Under the pieces are notes generated by a model. It saw only the letters and a program-made list of their open reading frames with translations, did not search any database and was not told the DNA's origin. The position numbers and the translations under genes were made by a program. A stretch of 64,000 bases of DNA from NCBI RefSeq assembly GCF_000425145.1, contig NZ_AULF01000003.1, positions 1-64,000 of the forward strand, read 5' to 3'. Positions 60,510 to 64,000 of this stretch are shown here, in pieces. The number at the start of each line of letters is the position of its first letter. Within the stretch, counting starts at the first letter, position 1. Source of the stretch: Pedobacter glucosidilyticus DSM 23534. Lineage in GTDB: Bacteria; Bacteroidota; Bacteroidia; Sphingobacteriales; Sphingobacteriaceae.

Positions 60510-62870
60510 CTATCCAACCTTAGATAATTGTGTAGTGATTTTCTCGTATAAGAGGTTTTGGTCTACTGGCTTGGTCATGTAATCATTCACACCTAATTCA
60601 AACACACGTTGTTTAGTGCTCTCCATCACATCAGCAGTTAATACGATGATAGGAATATCTTTATTATGAGTACCAGCCCTACCATTTCTTATGGCCTCGG
60701 TAGCTTCATAACCATCCATTACGGGCATTTGTAAATCCATTAAAACAATATCTACTTCGTTATTTTTTAGAACTTCTAAGCTCTCTGCACCATCAGCCGC
60801 AAATAAGGCATTAGTATTAGCCCATTTCTTTAAAATCATCTTCACAACCATTTGGTTTAGCTGATTATCCTCAACCACTAAAACTGTTTTACCTAATAAA
60901 TCTCGGTTATCTGTAGGGAATAAATTTACCACTTTAGCCTCTTGAGGCGCTAATTGATAACTTAACAACACTTTACAAGTTGTCCCTTCATTTAAGGTAC
61001 TTTCTAAATTCACTTCACCCTCATGTAAATCAACCAAAGCTTTTACAATACATAAGCCTATACCAAAGCCGCCAAATTTTCGCTTGTTATCAATATCTAC
61101 CTGAGTAAACATATCAAAAACGGTATTCATCTTCTCCTGACTTATACCTATTCCAGTATCTGTTATTGAGATTGAGAGATTCAATTTCTCATCTACAACC
61201 TCATGCTCTATAATGAACTTTATCCCTCCTTTAATGGTAAATTTTATGGCATTATTAAGAATATTATTAATAATTTGACTTAATCGAGCTTCATCTCCTA
61301 TTACTTCTAAATCTGTAGCCTCAGGCTTTACAAACTCAAATCTTAAGCCTTTATCTTTTGCTTGTATAATTGCATTAAAGGTTAGTTTTTCTAAGGTTTT
61401 AATAGGTTCAAACTTTGTCTTTTGCAGTTGTAGTTCGCCTTTTTCAATTTTAGAAAAATCCAAAATATCGTTAACAGATGATATCAAACTATCAGAAACG
61501 TATTTGATAGTTTCCATCTTTTCTTTTACTTTCTCATCTTTTATTTCGGCTTCTAACGAATTTGCGATACCCAAAATAGCGTTTAAAGGTGTTCTTAACT
61601 CATGACTCATATTAGACAAAAAATAAGATTTCACCTCATTCATTTCTTGCGAACGTTGTAAAGCGATAGTTTGTAATTTCTCTCTATCTGTTTTCAATAA
61701 TCTAATACGATTAGACATAGATAAAGAAAGGGCTATCACCTCTAAACCTATCCCAAGTTTGGTAACATTATCAATCCCTAGAGATAAAACTCCAAAATTT
61801 AATAAAATAGCAACTGTAAAACTCAAAAATAATATAGCTATACCTGAAGTAAAAAACACATCAATAGGCTGCTTTTTTACATTTAAGCTTATAACAGATG
61901 CTAAAATCAACAACATCCCTAGTAAGGTTAAAATATTAACTATAGGGTACGAAAACTCTAAAAATGAAGGAATTAATAAAACACCGAGTAAAACCACACC
62001 TAAGGCTATATAAATGATTTTGAAAAACTGATGTAGTAGCGGATTGTATTTCTTAATATTGAGAAACTCTTCGGTATATTTTCCAAAAAAGAATGAACCT
62101 AAAATGGCAAATATGATGACAGCATGTAGCGAGAACCAAGAGTTGGTTTTACTTAAGTATTGATGATAATAGCCGTCCAGAGAAAAATGGCAAAGTGCTA
62201 CAAATATCACATATACAGAATAATATAAGAAAGATCTATCTTGAAGAGCAAAGTAAAAGAAAAGATAAAAAATGGAAACTAGTAATAATATCCCATAAAA
62301 AACACCAAATACGATTTGCTCATGATAAACCTTTTGTAGCAAACTTTCCTGACTAATCAATATCAGCGGTAGATTATTCTTCTCGCCATCATTAATAATC
62401 TCTAAATAAGCGTTTTTCTCTTCATGAGGCATTAATTCTATCTTGAATAAAGTCGCTCTATTTTTAATACTTTTCTCAGAGAAATCAATGTTATCTCCAC
62501 TTTTTTGTAATGTAAATTTGTGCTTATCTGTACTTTTAAATAAGTATAAGTTTACATTGTCCGTAACAGGTTCGGCAGTTTCTAAATAATACATCAATTC
62601 ATGACCTGTATTATTTTTAATCGAGAATTTAACCCAATAAGTATCTTTAGTAAAACCTAAACTAGCTTCGTTACTTTTTATAGGCTGAAATGAAAGTATA
62701 TTTTCTTGCGCTCTTATCTGGCTGATGGTATAAGTGCGATTACCGACATTAAGAATATTTGCATAAGTTGTAATGTAAGCTTTTTCTGGTAGTTTACCTG
62801 GTTGTAAAACTACCTGAGCGTGAAGCATTTTAAAACTGCTTAGAAAAATAAATAGGATAATAAATCGCAA
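60510..62870 (-). CDS. 7TMR-DISM hybrid histidine kinase / response regulator
   Basis: A 786-residue hybrid kinase. Signal peptide (cut near residue 18), 7TMR-DISM extracellular domain (about 38-165), seven membrane helices (about 185-385), HisKA with His423 (MSHELRTPLN), HATPase_c (NNILNNAIKF, DTGIGISQ, FGGFGIGL) and a C-terminal receiver with Asp712 (VLMDLQMPVMDGYEA). No output domain, so phosphotransfer to another protein is expected. Convergent with the WD40 gene (2-bp gap). Confidence 0.92.
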   Translation of the reverse strand: MRFIILFIFLSSFKMLHAQVVLQPGKLPEKAYITTYANILNVGNRTYTISQIRAQENILSFQPIKSNEASLGFTKDTYWVKFSIKNNTGHELMYYLETAEPVTDNVNLYLFKSTDKHKFTLQKSGDNIDFSEKSIKNRATLFKIELMPHEEKNAYLEIINDGEKNNLPLILISQESLLQKVYHEQIVFGVFYGILLLVSIFYLFFYFALQDRSFLYYSVYVIFVALCHFSLDGYYHQYLSKTNSWFSLHAVIIFAILGSFFFGKYTEEFLNIKKYNPLLHQFFKIIYIALGVVLLGVLLIPSFLEFSYPIVNILTLLGMLLILASVISLNVKKQPIDVFFTSGIAILFLSFTVAILLNFGVLSLGIDNVTKLGIGLEVIALSLSMSNRIRLLKTDREKLQTIALQRSQEMNEVKSYFLSNMSHELRTPLNAILGIANSLEAEIKDEKVKEKMETIKYVSDSLISSVNDILDFSKIEKGELQLQKTKFEPIKTLEKLTFNAIIQAKDKGLRFEFVKPEATDLEVIGDEARLSQIINNILNNAIKFTIKGGIKFIIEHEVVDEKLNLSISITDTGIGISQEKMNTVFDMFTQVDIDNKRKFGGFGIGLCIVKALVDLHEGEVNLESTLNEGTTCKVLLSYQLAPQEAKVVNLFPTDNRDLLGKTVLVVEDNQLNQMVVKMILKKWANTNALFAADGAESLEVLKNNEVDIVLMDLQMPVMDGYEATEAIRNGRAGTHNKDIPIIVLTADVMESTKQRVFELGVNDYMTKPVDQNLLYEKITTQLSKVG

Positions 62871-62930
62871 AAGGCTTATAAAACTTTAATGAGCTAATGA
62901 ATTTAGGTATTTAAACCCGAAAAACCACGA

Positions 62931-63722
62931 TTAGTTTTGATATCTTTTAATTATACGAAGCTTATGCGAATATTTTTTTAAATCTGTTGAGAATATTCCT
63001 TGATTATCTATAAAATCAATTTTTACTCTTCCGGATGCATGTATAATTTGGCTATTATTAAGCATGATACCAACATGGGTAATTCTCCCTTCTTCGTTAT
63101 CAAAAAAAGCTAAATCACCAGCTTTAGCTTCGGTAAGAAAATTAACTAAAGTACCCTGTTCTGCTTGTTGAGAGGCATCTCTTTTGATTTTTTTTCCTAA
63201 CATTTTAAAAACCATTTGGGTAAAGCCCGAGCAATCTATACCAAAATGCGTTCTGCCACCCCATAAATAAGGTGCATTTAAAAATCTCTTTGCTATTTCT
63301 TCTACATCGCCGGCAAAATCATCAGCATTAGGCATCATAACATTATTACTAATAATTTGATATTGCTCATCATCTAAAGTACATTTTCCCTCTTCAAAAA
63401 ACGGCAGCAAACTACCAGCACATAAATAAATTGGCTCTTTTTGAGGTCCTTTTAAAGCTAAAGTATTGATGTCTAAAGTTAGAAACTGAGTATTTTGATT
63501 TAACTTCTGTATTGAAGAATCATCCAAAAACTTCACCTGCTTTTCATCAATCCAGCCCTCATAATCATCAAAATAAGTTTTTACTCTTAGCCAATGGTCT
63601 TCCTGCTCAAGCACTTGCATGGTTTCTCCAAATAAAACTTGCGAAACCATTTCTGAGGTATGTGATGCGTTTGCTCTTAATGGCACCACGGATAAAAAAG
63701 CAATTGCAAACTGTTTGTCCAT
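62931..63722 (-). CDS. NlpC/P60 cell-wall peptidase with SH3 domains
   Basis: A 263-residue protein with N-terminal bacterial SH3-like domains (about 1-125) and a C-terminal NlpC/P60 domain with the catalytic Cys in GIDCSGF and His in RITHVGIML. It probably cleaves peptidoglycan peptides. No clear signal peptide is visible with the ATG at 63722; the frame extends to 63761 but adds only 13 residues. Confidence 0.88.
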   Translation of the reverse strand: MDKQFAIAFLSVVPLRANASHTSEMVSQVLFGETMQVLEQEDHWLRVKTYFDDYEGWIDEKQVKFLDDSSIQKLNQNTQFLTLDINTLALKGPQKEPIYLCAGSLLPFFEEGKCTLDDEQYQIISNNVMMPNADDFAGDVEEIAKRFLNAPYLWGGRTHFGIDCSGFTQMVFKMLGKKIKRDASQQAEQGTLVNFLTEAKAGDLAFFDNEEGRITHVGIMLNNSQIIHASGRVKIDFIDNQGIFSTDLKKYSHKLRIIKRYQN

Positions 63723-63763
63723 AAAATTATAATGTAAAAATAATTTTATGTAAATTAACACAA

Positions 63764-64000
63764 ATGAATGACATCATGGAAAATTTCGCCACTTTTCAAA
63801 AAATTTTAATTGCGGTTGATGATAGTAAATATTCTTATAACGCTGCAAGATATGGTTTCGCTTTAGCAAAAACACTAGGTGCTGAGGTTGGTTTAATACA
63901 CGTAAATGAGTTCCCGGTAACAGCTAATATTGCTGCTGACCCTTTACTGGGCGACCCAGGCATATCTATCCCTAATATTTTAGATATTCAGAAGGAAAGT
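63764..64000 (+). CDS. universal stress protein (partial, runs off window)
   Basis: The visible 79 residues give the UspA N-terminus: KILIAVDDSKYSYNAARYGFALAKTLGAEV. The frame can start at ATG 63764 or ATG 63776 (MENFATF). Divergent from the NlpC/P60 gene. The rest, including the ATP-binding C-terminus, is outside the window. Confidence 0.85.
   Translation, partial: MNDIMENFATFQKILIAVDDSKYSYNAARYGFALAKTLGAEVGLIHVNEFPVTANIAADPLLGDPGISIPNILDIQKES

Overview
The window looks like a chromosomal stretch from a Bacteroidota bacterium of the Sphingobacteriaceae (Pedobacter-like) type. The reasons are a SusC/SusD pair with a TlpA thioredoxin, AT-rich genes without clear Shine-Dalgarno sites, promoter boxes of the TTTG / TAnnTTTG type, several TTG/GTG starts, DUF6520, 7TMR-DISM and TPR-type kinases, and a fused HisIE and HisB. 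The assignment is by gene content only. I see no rRNA, tRNA, CRISPR array, transposase or integrase.

Region 1 (1-8 kb): repeat-rich DNA, then a small MauE/DoxX-like membrane protein and a DUF6520 secreted peptide (+), convergent with a TlpA-SusC-SusD operon (-). Region 2 (8-12.6 kb): a strongly self-complementary intergenic RNA candidate (6S-like in size), a decayed HTH gene, a HipA-like kinase + DUF3037 pair and a HigB/HigA (ImmA-fused) toxin-antitoxin operon. Region 3 (12.6-26 kb): an accessory island, nearly all on the minus strand. It has a tight four-gene set (HsdR-N-like nuclease, HNH protein, coiled-coil protein, DUF4407 membrane protein), a Cys-rich gene with an apparent frameshift, DUF4236, a small conserved protein, a two-component system (TPR lipoprotein kinase + LuxR-type regulator) with a recurrent palindrome around it, a tiny secreted peptide behind a structured leader, a lipoprotein + SIMPL pair and a YhcG-type PD-(D/E)XK nuclease. 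The HigBA and lipoprotein/SIMPL modules sit between the same pair of diverged flanking repeats, which suggests cassette-like exchange.

Region 4 (26-44 kb): mostly housekeeping and stress genes. These are pirin-OsmC-VOC-FMN reductase, PAP2 phosphatase, a queuosine-precursor transporter, methionine aminotransferase + omega-amidase, a class A PBP, a peptidase-MA/TolB-like outer-membrane protein, MsrB, an XRE/S24 regulator with its operator, a TIR-domain protein, bioF-bioD and 3-hydroxyacyl-CoA dehydrogenase. Region 5 (44-46 kb): a YhcG-type pseudogene, an attC-like hairpin, an unknown membrane protein and 760 bp of dispersed and low-complexity repeats.

Region 6 (46-64 kb): an ABC permease, queA, ispD and an L,D-transpeptidase, then the histidine operon hisG-D-C-B-H-A-F-IE. 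A clear attenuator precedes it: a leader peptide with six His codons and a matching stem. The operon is interrupted by a 41-bp minisatellite between hisB and hisH, and by a toxin-antitoxin pair between hisF and hisIE whose toxin carries a nonsense codon. The end of the window has a WD40 protein, a 7TMR-DISM hybrid kinase, an NlpC/P60 peptidase and the start of a universal stress protein.
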